Shown: positions 50,395 to 59,368, numbered from the stretch's first letter. The stretch is DNA of 64,000 nt from a bacterium M00.F.Ca.ET.205.01.1.1 (GCA_004791255.1 SRUQ01000001.1:372001-436000); one strand, 5' to 3'. Notes: a model not told the origin generated them from the letters alone. Program-made: numbers and translations.

Positions 50395-51191
50395 TTTCGA
50401 TGCCCGCCGCCAGCCTGACCGCCATCCGCTCCTTCGTCGCCACGCCGGCTCCGGCACGGCCGGCCTTGCCGGGACGGCGGGCCTTCGCCTTCAAGGGCGC
50501 CGGCAAGCGCTTCGGCGACAAGATCGTGCTCGACGGCATCGACCTGGACGTGCAGGCCGGCCAGTTCCTCGCCGTCATCGGCAAGAGCGGCTGCGGCAAG
50601 AGCACGCTGCTCAGGCTCCTGGCCGGGCTCGACCGGCCGACGGCCGGAGCGCTGACATTCGGAGCCGAGGAAGAAGGCCACAGCCGCACACGCTTCATGT
50701 TCCAGGAGCCGCGGCTGCTGCCCTGGGCCAGCGTGGTCAGGAATGTCGAGGTCGGGCTGATCGGCATAGCCGCCGGTGAGGAGGCCAGACAGCGCGCGCT
50801 CGCCATGCTTGGCGAGGTCGGGCTGGCCGACCGTGCCGACGAATGGCCGTCATTGCTGTCCGGCGGCCAGAAGCAGCGCGTGGCGCTGGCCCGCGCGCTG
50901 GTCGGCCAGCCGCAGATCCTGGCGCTCGACGAGCCGCTCGGCGCGCTCGACGCGCTGACCCGCATCGAGATGCAGCAATTGCTCGAACGCATCTGGCTCG
51001 CCCAGAAGTTCACCGCCGTGCTGGTCACGCATGACGTCGCCGAGGCCGTGGCCCTGGCCGATCGGGTCGTGGTGATCGGCGAGGGCAGGATCGCGCTCGA
51101 TCTGGATGTTCCGGTGGAGCGGCCCCGTCGCCGCGGCTCCGTCGAGCTGGCCCGCATCGAGGGCAAGATCCTCGACCGTCTGTTCGGTTAG
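50391..51191 (+). CDS. ssuB: Aliphatic sulfonate ABC transporter ATP-binding protein
   Basis: This 266-residue ATPase has Walker [12 protein letters not shown], the Q-loop [13 protein letters not shown], signature [15 protein letters not shown], Walker [16 protein letters not shown] and the H-loop VTHDVAEAV. 'FQEPRLLPW' is the SsuB hallmark. About 25 extra residues precede the ABC core. The ATG at 50391 overlaps ssuC; a second ATG lies at 50400. It energises sulfonate uptake with SsuA and SsuC. Confidence 0.93.
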   Translation: MISMPAASLTAIRSFVATPAPARPALPGRRAFAFKGAGKRFGDKIVLDGIDLDVQAGQFLAVIGKSGCGKSTLLRLLAGLDRPTAGALTFGAEEEGHSRTRFMFQEPRLLPWASVVRNVEVGLIGIAAGEEARQRALAMLGEVGLADRADEWPSLLSGGQKQRVALARALVGQPQILALDEPLGALDALTRIEMQQLLERIWLAQKFTAVLVTHDVAEAVALADRVVVIGEGRIALDLDVPVERPRRRGSVELARIEGKILDRLFG

Positions 51192-51263
51192 GCTGCAGGG
51201 GCAAGGCAAGGCCGGCAAGCTCGCGGCTTCCTCTCCCCCGTCGGTCGACCTCTCATCGGGGCT

Positions 51264-51440
51264 CTACCGGTTCGCCCACACCAGCCCGGCCAGGCCGGCC
51301 AACATGGTGACAAGCCCGATATAGAGCCATTGCGACTGACCGGTCATGAAGCTGCCGCCGACCATGCCCACGCCTTGCAGCGACCACAGCGCGCCGATGG
51401 CAAGCACAATCATTGCCAGAAGATTTTTGGCCAGCCTCAT
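51264..51440 (-). CDS. Small membrane protein
   Basis: The 58-residue product has two hydrophobic segments: about 7-24 (LLAMIVLAIGALWSLQGVG) and about 39-55 (WLYIGLVTMLAGLAGLVW). They are joined by a short polar turn, GGSFMTGQS. AAGGGAGG precedes the ATG by nine bases. The pattern L-W-x-L-Q-G-x-x-x-x-x-G-S-F-M-T-G-x-x-x-W suggests a conserved small inner-membrane protein, known to me only as hypothetical. It is convergent with ssuB. Confidence 0.7.
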   Translation of the reverse strand: MRLAKNLLAMIVLAIGALWSLQGVGMVGGSFMTGQSQWLYIGLVTMLAGLAGLVWANR

Positions 51441-51750
51441 TTGCCGGGCCTCCCTTTCAAAGTCGATCGATTGCGGCGCCGCGACCGCGATGAAAGAGCC
51501 AAAGGAATGCGCTCAATCACGCTCGCATCTACTTGAATCCTGATGTCGGCTCTTGTCAAACGGGCTGCTTAAATCGCCGGGAAGATCATTCTGCATTTGT
51601 CACGGATCACCGGAAGACTCCTGACAGAGTGTTACCCGGCGACTCCAAACGTGTGATCTCGCCACGGAACTGCCAGATCACTGCCGCATTTCCTGCCTTA
51701 TTCCGAACCTAACGGCTGGGGTCTGTCAAAAACGGAGCCATCCCTCGGAT
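51441..51750. other. Non-coding gap
   Basis: These 310 bases lie between two divergent genes (the small membrane protein and the RlpA-like protein). I see no repeat or ORF. A GGAAC-N16-CATT at 51666-51690 resembles an EcfG promoter but has the wrong -10. Confidence 0.4.
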
Positions 51751-52119
51751 ATGAAGACCCTAAATCAGACCGCGCTTGTCGCGGTAACGATCGCTGCTGG
51801 CCTGATGGTCGGCGCCTCCGCCACGTCGGCCACCGCCGCCGCCGGCCAATGCGGCCGCGCTTCCTGGTATGCGCTGCACTCCAGGACCGCGTCCGGCGAG
51901 CGCATGAACCCGTCGGCGATGACCGCCGCGCACCGCACGCTGCCGTTCGGCACCAAGCTCAGGGTGACCAACAAGAACAACGGCCGCAGCGTCATCGTGC
52001 GCATCAACGATCGCGGCCCGTTCATCAAAGGGCGAGTGCTCGACCTGTCGAAGGGCGCCGCCGGCCAGCTCGGCTTCATCGGCTCCGGCCACACCGCCGT
52101 CTGCATGGCGCGCGTCTGA
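51751..52119 (+). CDS. RlpA-like double-psi beta-barrel protein (septal ring lytic transglycosylase family)
   Basis: The protein has 122 residues, with a signal peptide of about 30 ([23 protein letters not shown]). The DPBB domain spans 32-120: [20 protein letters not shown], '[20 protein letters not shown]' and '[20 protein letters not shown]'. The family contains RlpA, which cleaves naked glycan strands, but this protein lacks the C-terminal SPOR domain that brings RlpA to the division site. It is an exported single-domain version. Confidence 0.9.
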   Translation: MKTLNQTALVAVTIAAGLMVGASATSATAAAGQCGRASWYALHSRTASGERMNPSAMTAAHRTLPFGTKLRVTNKNNGRSVIVRINDRGPFIKGRVLDLSKGAAGQLGFIGSGHTAVCMARV

Positions 52120-52133
52120 TTTGACTATCCCTG

Positions 52134-52202
52134 GACCATGATCTCTTCCGAACCGCAGGTCAGCGGAGCAAAAACCGGAAACCACTTTTTGGGATCATGG
52201 TC
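52134..52202. repeat. Dispersed rhizobial palindrome, family D
   Basis: GACCATGATC (52134-52143) and GATCATGGTC (52193-52202) are perfect 10-bp inverted ends enclosing AAAACCGG/AACCACTTTTTGGG-type sequence. This is the same family as 32611-32657. It begins 15 bases after the RlpA-like gene and may serve as its terminator. It lies in a 309-base gap before phaZ; the rest of the gap shows nothing clear. Confidence 0.8.
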
Positions 52203-52428
52203 TGACGTCCGGCCAGATGGCCGGACACATTTCCTACACATTTCGGCAGTGCACATTGAGCCGGCTCGCCCGTTCGAAGCGGATTTCCAAGCCTTTGGAC
52301 GAAAGAAGCATTGGTCACGCCACGTGACGTATTGCATCGCAACAATTTGTTGTTAACCTTCCCGCGAGACATTCAAGGCTCGGCGCTGCTCGTCGTCCCT
52401 TCGGTGGCAGGCAGCAGCGGGGTATCCG

Positions 52429-53706
52429 ATGTTCTACCAGCTCTATGAAATGAACCACGCCGCGCTGCAGCCGGCGCGCCTCTATGCCGACGCGGTGCGG
52501 CTGTTCTATTCCAACCCGCTCAACCCGGTTTCGCATACGTCTTTCGGCCGCTCCATCGCGGCGTCGGCCGAGCTGTTCGAGCGCACCACGCGCCGCTACG
52601 GCAAGCCGGCCTTCGGCCTCGACAAGACCGTGGTCGACTGGAAAAACGTCGCGGTCAGCGAAAAGACGGTTTGGTCGCGGCCATTCTGCAATCTGATCCG
52701 TTTCGAACGCGCCGTGCCCGCCGGGCGCAAGCCTGATCCGAAGCTCCTGATCGTGGCGCCGATGTCGGGCCATTATGCGACGCTGCTGCGCGGCACGGTG
52801 GAGGCGATGCTGCCCCATGCCGATGTGCACATCACCGACTGGGTCGATGCCCGCATGGTGCCGCAGGCCGACGGCCAGTTCGATCTCGACGACTATATCG
52901 ACTATGTCATCGACATGCTGCACGCGCTGGGCCCCGACACCCATGTGATGGCGGTGTGCCAGCCTTCCGTGCCGGTGCTGGCCGCCGTGGCGCTTATGGA
53001 AACGCGCGGCGACCCCTTCGTGCCCTCGACCATGACGCTGATGGGCGGACCGATCGACACCCGCCGCAACCCGACCGCGGTCAACCTTCTGGCCGGCGAA
53101 AAGGGCATCGACTGGTTCCGCGACAATGTCATCATGCGCGCGCCCTGGCCGGTGCCGGGCTTCGGCCGCGAGGTCTATCCCGGCTTCCTGCAGCTTTCGG
53201 GCTTCATGAGCATGAACCTCGACCGCCACATCATCGCCCACAAGGACTTCTTCATGCACCTTGTGAAGCATGACGGCGACAACGCCGAAAAACACCGCGA
53301 TTTCTACGACGAATATCTGGCGGTGATGGACCTGACGGCGGAGTTCTACCTGCAGACCGTCGACACGGTGTTTGTGCGCCATGCCTTGCCCAAGGGCGAG
53401 ATGACGCATCGCGGCACGCCGGTCGATACCTCGGCGATCCGCAATGTCGCGCTGTTCACGGTCGAGGGCGAGAACGACGACATATCGGGTCTCGGCCAGA
53501 CCAAGGCGGCGCAGGATCTCTGCATCAACATTCCGGCCGACAGGAAAGCCCACTACATGCAGCCGGCGGTCGGCCATTACGGCGTCTTCAACGGCTCGCG
53601 CTTCCGCGCCGAAATCGTGCCGCGCATCGTCGATTTCATCACCAGCTATGGCCGCCAGAACCGCGTCGCGGTGAAGCCGAGGCTGGTGCGCACCGCCAAG
53701 CGCTGA
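52429..53706 (+). CDS. phaZ: Intracellular polyhydroxyalkanoate depolymerase
   Basis: This 425-residue protein mobilises stored polyhydroxybutyrate. It begins MFYQLYEMNHAALQPARLYA. The nucleophile is C177 in HVMAVCQPSVPVLA, corresponding to the catalytic cysteine of Ralstonia PhaZ1. The histidine is in 'PAVGHYGVFNGSRFR', and the acid residue is near 'TVEGENDDISG'. Length and layout match the intracellular granule-associated family. The start is the first ATG in the conserved region. It stands alone. Confidence 0.96.
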   Translation: MFYQLYEMNHAALQPARLYADAVRLFYSNPLNPVSHTSFGRSIAASAELFERTTRRYGKPAFGLDKTVVDWKNVAVSEKTVWSRPFCNLIRFERAVPAGRKPDPKLLIVAPMSGHYATLLRGTVEAMLPHADVHITDWVDARMVPQADGQFDLDDYIDYVIDMLHALGPDTHVMAVCQPSVPVLAAVALMETRGDPFVPSTMTLMGGPIDTRRNPTAVNLLAGEKGIDWFRDNVIMRAPWPVPGFGREVYPGFLQLSGFMSMNLDRHIIAHKDFFMHLVKHDGDNAEKHRDFYDEYLAVMDLTAEFYLQTVDTVFVRHALPKGEMTHRGTPVDTSAIRNVALFTVEGENDDISGLGQTKAAQDLCINIPADRKAHYMQPAVGHYGVFNGSRFRAEIVPRIVDFITSYGRQNRVAVKPRLVRTAKR

Positions 53707-53849
53707 GGCAGGACGGCGACGGTCCGGGCCGACATGCCGGAAATCCGGCGCCGCCCACCCTGTTTCACAAGTCCCGCTGCCATGCCCGGCGGGTAACCAT
53801 GTCGCAAAATCACGCGGAAGTCGTAATTGACACGGAGTGTAAATCGCCC

Positions 53850-53865
53850 TTAACCTTTCGTTAAC
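53850..53865 (+). promoter_or_regulatory. CtrA-type box upstream of the transglutaminase-like gene
   Basis: TTAA-CCTTTCG-TTAAC is a full match to the CtrA consensus TTAA-N7-TTAAC, 20 bases before the ATG at 53885. A TTGACA lies at 53827-53832, so the box would overlap the -10/start region and would fit repression. CtrA is the cell-cycle regulator of alphaproteobacteria. Confidence 0.6.
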
Positions 53866-53884
53866 AACAGGGCGAGCGGGGACA

Positions 53885-54502
53885 ATGAATTCCTCACCAA
53901 TGGCGCAAACGCTGCGCATGTGCGCGGCAGCCGGGCTGGCGATCATGGGAGGCTGGGTGGCACCGGCCCTGGCCGCCGGAGTGATGGCGACAGGCGGGCC
54001 CACCTCGCAGCCGATCGGCCATTATGATTTCTGCAGGCTGCATCCGGATGAGTGCTCGATCCGGCCTGGCAATCTTGCACCAGCCAGAATGACCGACGGG
54101 CTGATGCGCAAGCTGATCAACGTTACTTCCAGGGTCAATGCATCAGTCAAGCCGGTGAGCGACATGGACGTCTACGGCAAGGACGAAGTCTGGGCCTACC
54201 CCGACAAGGGCGTCGGCGACTGCGAGGATTATGTGCTGGAAAAGCGGCGCCGGCTGTCCCGCATGGGCATGTCGCTGGCCGATCTTCTCATCACCGTGGT
54301 GCGCAAGTCCGACGGCGAAGGGCACTCGGTGCTGACGGTGCGCACCGACAAGGGCGATTATGTGCTCGACAACCTGACCAACAAGGTCAAGGCCTGGGAC
54401 CAGACCGGCTACCGCTTCCTCAAGCGGCAGGCGATCGACAACACCGGCCGCTGGGTCTCGATCCGCGGCGGCCAGCAAGTGGTGGTGGGGTCGGTGGAGT
54501 AG
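53885..54502 (+). CDS. Bacterial transglutaminase-like cysteine protease (BTLCP, DUF920)
   Basis: The exported protein has 205 residues with a signal peptide of about 31. The catalytic triad expected for the family is C113 (GVGDCEDYVLEKR), H147 (GEGHSVLTV) and D162 (YVLDNLTNKV). 'KDEVWAYPDKGVGDCEDY' is a typical BTLCP line. The family includes LapG-type periplasmic proteases that release adhesins in response to cyclic di-GMP. This protein lacks evident partner genes nearby, so the substrate is unknown. Confidence 0.9.
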   Translation: MNSSPMAQTLRMCAAAGLAIMGGWVAPALAAGVMATGGPTSQPIGHYDFCRLHPDECSIRPGNLAPARMTDGLMRKLINVTSRVNASVKPVSDMDVYGKDEVWAYPDKGVGDCEDYVLEKRRRLSRMGMSLADLLITVVRKSDGEGHSVLTVRTDKGDYVLDNLTNKVKAWDQTGYRFLKRQAIDNTGRWVSIRGGQQVVVGSVE

Positions 54503-54701
54503 CTGCGGTTTCGAACTGCGGTCGATCTTGTACCCAGGCAGGTGTCTTCCGTTACCCTTGGCAAAGGCAGCGCTGCTGCCGTTGACCGCAGCAGGCCTCG
54601 CGGGCCTCGCAATAATTCTTCGCATCCCCTCCATGAACCATTTCCGTTCGTCCGGCGACACACAGCCGTGAACGACAGAAACCCAACCATGGAGACCTCA
54701 A

Positions 54702-54953
54702 ATGACTGCTTTCCTGCGCAATACCCTTCTCGCCGCCGTCGCCGTATCGGCCATGAGCGGCTCGGCCCTGGCCGACCAGACCGCAAAGACCTGCGCCTAC
54801 ACCAACCTCAACGATCTGTGGACCGGTCGTTGTTGCAATGTCGGCGAGTCGAACTGCCTGGGCGGTGGAAACAATGGCCACGACCATGGCAACAAGGGCG
54901 GCCGTGATCCCAATGGCGGGAGCACCGCTGGCGGCCCGGCCGGCAAGTACTGA
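54702..54953 (+). CDS. Small secreted Gly/Asn/His-rich protein
   Basis: The protein has 83 residues. A signal peptide (NTLLAAVAVSAMSGSALAD, cleavage about 25) is followed by a segment with four cysteines (KTCAYTNLNDLWTGRCCNVG...NC), probably two disulfides. A glycine-rich tail has 'GGGNNGHDHGNKGG'. The HDH cluster could bind metal. I do not recognise a family. It is a single gene between the transglutaminase-like gene and the XRE regulator. Confidence 0.7.
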   Translation: MTAFLRNTLLAAVAVSAMSGSALADQTAKTCAYTNLNDLWTGRCCNVGESNCLGGGNNGHDHGNKGGRDPNGGSTAGGPAGKY

Positions 54954-55098
54954 TCCTGCACTGCTGGCCGCCGGCGTCTCTTCATATCAAGGGAACGCCG
55001 GCGCCAGCGGACAAACCCCCCGGCGCAAACCGCCAGGGCTGAAGTCTTTGTTTTCATGCTTGTTGTTTTCCCAAAACCGAAGCCATGGGCGAAATGCA

Positions 55099-55467
55099 TC
55101 ATGGCCGCCGGCCAAGTGCCGCGCGGATCGACGCCGTGATGCGGCGCAACTCCGTTTCGTCGAGCTTCTCGATGTTTTCGGCGAGCAAATTGGCCAGCTC
55201 GGTGGCGGCGGGGGAAAGACCCGACGTGTCGAGCTTTACGCGCGGGTGCGAGGTCTCGGCCAGCCGCGCCAGTTCCTCGGCATCGTCCCAGATGATGTTG
55301 AAATAGCCGATGATCTTCTGGATCAGCGTCCAGGTCGGCGCGCCGCGCCTGCCATGCTCGAGCGCCGAGAGATAGGCGGGGCTGACGCCGATCGCCGCCG
55401 CCATGTCCTTCTGGCTGACGCCGCGCTCGCCTCGCAGCGCCCGCAGCTTTTCGCCGAGCGGGGTCAT
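55099..55467 (-). CDS. XRE family helix-turn-helix regulator
   Basis: The protein has 122 residues, with HTH_3 at about 5-60 (LGEKLRALRGERGVSQKDMA with 'GVSPAYLSALEHGRRGAPTW'). The C-terminal half (about 65-120) is helical and acidic and may mediate dimerisation. It starts 11 bases after the Smr gene's stop in the same orientation, so smr-xre are co-transcribed with mltA. The order tim44-mltA-smr-xre is conserved in rhizobia, but I know of no defined targets. Confidence 0.92.
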   Translation of the reverse strand: MTPLGEKLRALRGERGVSQKDMAAAIGVSPAYLSALEHGRRGAPTWTLIQKIIGYFNIIWDDAEELARLAETSHPRVKLDTSGLSPAATELANLLAENIEKLDETELRRITASIRAALGRRP

Positions 55468-55477
55468 GCGGCCGGCC

Positions 55478-56011
55478 TCATGACCTGATCCGCCGCAGCC
55501 TGATATAAAGCGCGCCCGAACCGCCATGGTTGCGGGCGGCATGGTCGTGGCTGGAAACCAGCGGCCGGAACGCCGGCGTCGAAAGCCAGGCGGGCACCGC
55601 GCGCCGCAAGACGCCGTCGCTGCCGGAGGACGAACCTTTGCCGGTTATCACCAGCACATAGCGGATGCCCCCGGCATGGGCCCGGTGCAGGAACGAAAAC
55701 AGCAGCGAATAGGCCTCGTCCTGGGTCATGCCGTGCAGATCGACGCGGCCTTCGATCGGCAGCCGGCCCTTCGACAGTTTGTCGAGCGTCGGTTCGTCGA
55801 GCGCATGCGAGACATGCTGCGTCTTCGGCTTCACAGCACCCGCAGGACCGGCAACAGGCTGGGCCGGTTGCGACGGCGTCGGCCTCGCCTCGGCCGATAT
55901 GTCGGGAATGTCGACGGCCATCTTGCCCTTCAGCGGCCGGGCGGTGCGCGCCACCAGGTTCCACAGCACCCGGTCGTCCTCGCTCAGCCCGCTGTCCAGG
56001 CGGCGGGTCAT
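55478..56011 (-). CDS. Smr domain-containing protein
   Basis: The protein has 177 residues. A proline/alanine-rich linker precedes the Smr domain (about 85-170), which has RVDLHGMTQDEAYSLLFSFL and 'YVLVITGKGSSSGSDGVLRR' (the D-L-H-G and G-K-G motifs). Smr domains nick branched or structured nucleic acid (DNA in MutS2 relatives; also ribosome-associated mRNA cleavage). It is a stand-alone type. It overlaps the mltA stop by four bases. Confidence 0.92.
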   Translation of the reverse strand: MTRRLDSGLSEDDRVLWNLVARTARPLKGKMAVDIPDISAEARPTPSQPAQPVAGPAGAVKPKTQHVSHALDEPTLDKLSKGRLPIEGRVDLHGMTQDEAYSLLFSFLHRAHAGGIRYVLVITGKGSSSGSDGVLRRAVPAWLSTPAFRPLVSSHDHAARNHGGSGALYIRLRRIRS

Positions 56012-57183
56012 GGATTCGCCTCCGAAATGAGCCCGCGCGGCAGCAGCGCATAGAAATCGGCCGGATTGCGCACCACGCCGGCGATCTCGCCGGCCGCATC
56101 GCCGGAACCGGCGAACAGGTCGCCGCGCGCCGGCCCGGTGATGGCGGAGCCGGTGTCCTGCGCGATCATCAGCCGCCGGAACGGTTTTTCATCGAAAGCC
56201 GTCAGCGTCGGCGCGTCGATGTAGAAGGGCGTGCCGAATGTGTGCAGCAGCCGGTCGACGGCAATCGCGCGGCCCGGCGTCAGCGGCACCTTGGCGGCGG
56301 CGATCGGGCCAAGTGCTGCATCGTCGACCGCGGCCTCGCGGAAGAAGATATAAGAGCGGTTCTGCCACAGGATCTCGTCGATGCGCGAGGGATGCGCCTT
56401 GAACCAGGCGCGGATCGACTGCATCGTGACCTTTTCGAGCGGGATTTCGCCCATCTCGCTCAAGATCTTGCCGGGGCCGGTGAAGCGCTGGCCGGATTTG
56501 GCGGCGTAGGTGACGCGGCAAAGCCGGCCATCGGTCATTTGCAGTCTGGCTGCACCTTGCACATGGATGAAAAAGGCATCGACCTTTTCGGTCAGCCAGG
56601 CGATCTCCAGCCCCTGGCCGGCCAACGCGCCGCATTCGATGGCGCCACGGTCGAAATACTCCAGCGGTCCCTCCGGCGTCCGCCGCGCGAAGGCGAGATC
56701 GGGGTCCATGCCAGGCGGCCGGTTGGCGTCGTCAATGTCGATGAGATCGGCCGGCCGCGACAAAAGCGGCACGGTGAAACCGTCTGTCCGCACCGGCGAG
56801 GCCTCGACCTCAGGTTCGTAGAAACCGGTGACGAGGCCGGCAACTCCGGTCTCGGCGGCAACCAGCGCCGGCACGAAATGGCGCTCGAAAAAGCCCCGCG
56901 CCTGTGACCGATTCGCCGGCGAAACGCTGCGCGCCTCGGCATAGGAGGCGGCGAAGGCGCCGAAATCGACGCCGAGCGCGCCGCTGCGATAGGGTTTGGT
57001 CAGGACATGGACGGCCGAGCGGCGGAAGGCGGCGAAGGCCGCCAGATGATCGTCATCACCCCAGCCGGGGAGATCGTCGAACGCTTTTGCAGTAAAGAGA
57101 GGCGACAGCGACCCCTGAGCCCTGCCATCCTTGTTGCCGTGCATGCCGCTATCCCAAAACCGCTGCCCGCCTGCGGGCGGCAT
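56008..57183 (-). CDS. mltA: Murein transglycosylase A (MltA family)
   Basis: This lytic transglycosylase (391 residues from 57183, 378 from the ATG at 57144) cleaves glycan strands to anhydro-muropeptides. The MltA barrel contains 'GLVTGFYEPEVEASPVRTDG', 'IHVQGAARLQMTDGRLCRVT' and 'GRAIAVDRLLHTFGTPFYID'. The catalytic aspartate is in LMIAQDTGSAITGPARGD. No clear signal peptide is seen from either start. It lies between tim44 (10 bases upstream) and smr (ATGA overlap). Confidence 0.94.
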   Translation of the reverse strand: MPPAGGQRFWDSGMHGNKDGRAQGSLSPLFTAKAFDDLPGWGDDDHLAAFAAFRRSAVHVLTKPYRSGALGVDFGAFAASYAEARSVSPANRSQARGFFERHFVPALVAAETGVAGLVTGFYEPEVEASPVRTDGFTVPLLSRPADLIDIDDANRPPGMDPDLAFARRTPEGPLEYFDRGAIECGALAGQGLEIAWLTEKVDAFFIHVQGAARLQMTDGRLCRVTYAAKSGQRFTGPGKILSEMGEIPLEKVTMQSIRAWFKAHPSRIDEILWQNRSYIFFREAAVDDAALGPIAAAKVPLTPGRAIAVDRLLHTFGTPFYIDAPTLTAFDEKPFRRLMIAQDTGSAITGPARGDLFAGSGDAAGEIAGVVRNPADFYALLPRGLISEANP

Positions 57184-57192
57184 GCATCTTGC

Positions 57193-57903
57193 TCAGTCTT
57201 CTTCTTCGGTGGCGACGAGTTTCCAGTTCGGGTCGCGCGAACGCGTGTCGCGGGCGAAGGTCCAGACGTCCTTGACCTCGGCGACGGTCTCGGGATCGCC
57301 GTCGATGACAGTGCCGGCCTTGTCGCGCGTCGCCGAGATCAGCTCGCTGATGATGCGCAGCGTCACATGCGCCTCGCCACCCTTCATCTCGGCCGAGACG
57401 ATATCGGCCTTGTCGATGCCGACGAAGGACGACTGGATCTTTTCCGACTTGGCCTCGCGCTCGCCGATCGCGGCGACGAAACCGTCGAAAACCTCGCGCG
57501 ACAACAGGTTCTTCAGCGTCTTGCGGTCGCCATCGGCATAGGCCATGACGATCATCTCATAGGCCATCTTGGCGCCGTCGACGAAACCCTTCGGATCGAA
57601 GGACGGATCGTTGTCCTTGATCGTGCGCAAACCCTTGTTGAGGTCGGTGTCGGGCTTGGCGAAGGCGTCGATCGCCGCATAGGTCTCGGCGGCCGGCTCA
57701 CCTGGCAGACGCTTGCGCGGCAGCGACACGACATTCTCGGATTTCTGGGCGGGATCCTTGTCCTTGTCGGTGCGGGCCGCAGTATAGGGATCGAAGGGCG
57801 GCCGCTCGCTGCCGGTCCGGCGGCCCAGCACATTGCGCAGCTGGAAAAAAATCACCACTGCAGCAATCAGGAAGAAAATCGTGCCGAAGTCGAAGAATCC
57901 CAT
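57193..57903 (-). CDS. Tim44/TimA family protein
   Basis: The protein has 236 residues. It begins MGFFDFGTIFFLIAAVVIFF, an N-terminal membrane anchor, followed by a variable linker rich in charged residues. A Tim44-like domain spans about 95-236 with 'FDPKGFVDGAKMAYEMIVMA' and 'LLSREVFDGFVAAIGEREAK'. It is the bacterial relative of the mitochondrial import motor subunit and is known in Caulobacter (TimA) as a membrane protein. A GGAAG sequence precedes the ATG at 57903, which is preferred over a TTG 12 bases upstream. Confidence 0.92.
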   Translation of the reverse strand: MGFFDFGTIFFLIAAVVIFFQLRNVLGRRTGSERPPFDPYTAARTDKDKDPAQKSENVVSLPRKRLPGEPAAETYAAIDAFAKPDTDLNKGLRTIKDNDPSFDPKGFVDGAKMAYEMIVMAYADGDRKTLKNLLSREVFDGFVAAIGEREAKSEKIQSSFVGIDKADIVSAEMKGGEAHVTLRIISELISATRDKAGTVIDGDPETVAEVKDVWTFARDTRSRDPNWKLVATEEED

Positions 57904-58113
57904 ATCTTCCGCCAATCAATCCTTGCCTGCGTGGCCGGACCGTCCGGCCTGGAGCCCACGGTCGCATAGCGTTCAACATTCAAAGCATATAGAACGCAAG
58001 GCGCAATCATTCAAATCAAAGGCAGGCATACCTATCTAACAGCCCCGGTGCCAGCGGCGATTGGTCGCCGAGGGCCAAAACAACGAAACGGGCAAACGAT
58101 CGGACGGCAAAAC

Positions 58114-58614
58114 TTGCGCATTTCGCTGCTTCCTCTTTTTCTTCTCGCACTCCCGCTGCTGGAAATCGCTGGTTTCGTGGTCGTCGGCCGTGAGGTCGGC
58201 GCGCTGGCGACCGTCGGCCTGGTGCTGGCCTCGAGCTTCGCGGGCGTGCTTTTGCTCCGCCACCAGGGTTTCGGCGTCATGGCCCGCATCCGCGCCGAAA
58301 TGGATGCCGCGCGCGATCCCAGCCAGCAGCTCGCGCATGGCGCCATGATCGTGGTCGCGGCGATCCTGCTGATCATCCCCGGCTTCATATCGGACATTGT
58401 CGGCCTGCTCCTGTTCCTGCCACCGGTGCGCGATCTTGCCTGGAACAGGCTCAAGGGCCGCATCGTGGTGGCCACCAATTTCAGCACAGGCGGCTTCCGC
58501 GGCCGGCAGCGCGACAAGGTCATCGACCTCGAAGATGGCGACTATTCGCGCGAGGACGATTTGAAGCGCGGACCGGACCACAATTCGCCGTGGCGCCGCC
58601 TCAAGGACGACTGA
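58114..58614 (+). CDS. FxsA family membrane protein
   Basis: The membrane protein has about 166 residues with four hydrophobic segments. The start is inferred at TTG 58114, giving (M)RISLLPLFLLALPLLEIAGF, the usual FxsA beginning; a GTG at 58048 would add 22 residues without family similarity. 'LLLRHQGFGVMARIRAEMDA' and 'IPGFISDIVGLLLFLPPVRD' are family hallmarks. FxsA in E. coli relieves phage exclusion of T7 by F when over-expressed; the normal role is unknown. It is divergent from tim44 and upstream of secB. Confidence 0.88.
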   Translation: MRISLLPLFLLALPLLEIAGFVVVGREVGALATVGLVLASSFAGVLLLRHQGFGVMARIRAEMDAARDPSQQLAHGAMIVVAAILLIIPGFISDIVGLLLFLPPVRDLAWNRLKGRIVVATNFSTGGFRGRQRDKVIDLEDGDYSREDDLKRGPDHNSPWRRLKDD

Positions 58615-58659
58615 GGCTGTATTGATGTGATGCCGGCCTGCAAATGGCTGCTACGTGCG

Positions 58660-58712
58660 CTTCCGGTGCTCACGTACGAAAAGTACGCTCTGCTCCGGTT
58701 CTCGGCATCAGC
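58660..58712. repeat. Dispersed hairpin repeat between fxsA and secB
   Basis: 'ttccggtgctcacgtacg' followed by AAAA and 'gtacgctctgctccgg' forms an imperfect inverted repeat around CGTAC-GAAAA-GTACG. The sequence resembles a common rhizobial intergenic element; no second copy is seen in this window. Confidence 0.5.
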
Positions 58713-58864
58713 CATTTTCGACTCGGCCTGACCTGAATCTCAACACAGCCTGCATCCCATCCGGTGCCAAGGCGGCAAACCTTGTCTTGTCAGGCCGACC
58801 ATGGTAGCCAACGCCCGATTTCAATTCGGTCAGCAGCGCTGCCCAGGCAAAAGGATATCGGCTC

Positions 58865-59368
58865 ATGGCCAGCAATGAAGACGCGCCGACCGGCGCGGCC
58901 AACGGAAACGGCAACGCGGCGGCGCAGCCGTCGCTCAACGTGCTGGCCCAATATGTGAAGGACCTGTCCTTCGAAAGCCCCGGCGCGCCGAACTCGCTGC
59001 GCGGCCGCGACAAGGCGCCCGGCATCGCCATCAACGTCAACGTCAACGCCAACCCGCTGTCCGACAAGCAGTTCGACGTCAATCTGACGTTGAACGCCAA
59101 GGCCTCCTTCGACCAGGAAGTGCTGTTCAACGTCGAGCTGGTCTATGGCGGCGTGTTCGCCATCGCCGGTTTCCCGCAGGAACACATGCTGCCGATCCTG
59201 TTCATCGAATGCCCGCGGCTGCTGTTCCCCTTCGCCCGCCAGATCATCGCCGAAGCGACCCGCAATGGCGGCTTCCCGCCGCTGATGCTCGACCCGATCG
59301 ATTTCGCGCAGATGTTCCAGCAGAAGCTGGCCGAAGACCAGGCAGCGTCCAAGGTCAAGGTTAGCTGA
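58865..59368 (+). CDS. secB: Protein-export chaperone SecB
   Basis: This 167-residue tetrameric cytosolic chaperone delivers unfolded pre-proteins to SecA. The core spans about 20-150: '[20 protein letters not shown]', '[20 protein letters not shown]', '[20 protein letters not shown]' and '[20 protein letters not shown]'. The acidic N-terminal stretch of variable sequence is usual in alphaproteobacteria. An AAGGATAT sequence precedes the ATG and a strong terminator follows the stop. Confidence 0.97.
   Translation: MASNEDAPTGAANGNGNAAAQPSLNVLAQYVKDLSFESPGAPNSLRGRDKAPGIAINVNVNANPLSDKQFDVNLTLNAKASFDQEVLFNVELVYGGVFAIAGFPQEHMLPILFIECPRLLFPFARQIIAEATRNGGFPPLMLDPIDFAQMFQQKLAEDQAASKVKVS

Noticed and set aside
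51666..51690. GGAAC-N16-CATT upstream of the rlpA-like gene as a fifth EcfG promoter
   Set aside because: The -10 is CATT instead of the nearly invariant CGTT, so I do not count it.
52315..54003. A 562-codon minus-strand frame opposite phaZ
   Set aside because: The PHA depolymerase on the plus strand has its catalytic motif and full length; the antisense frame has only biased composition.
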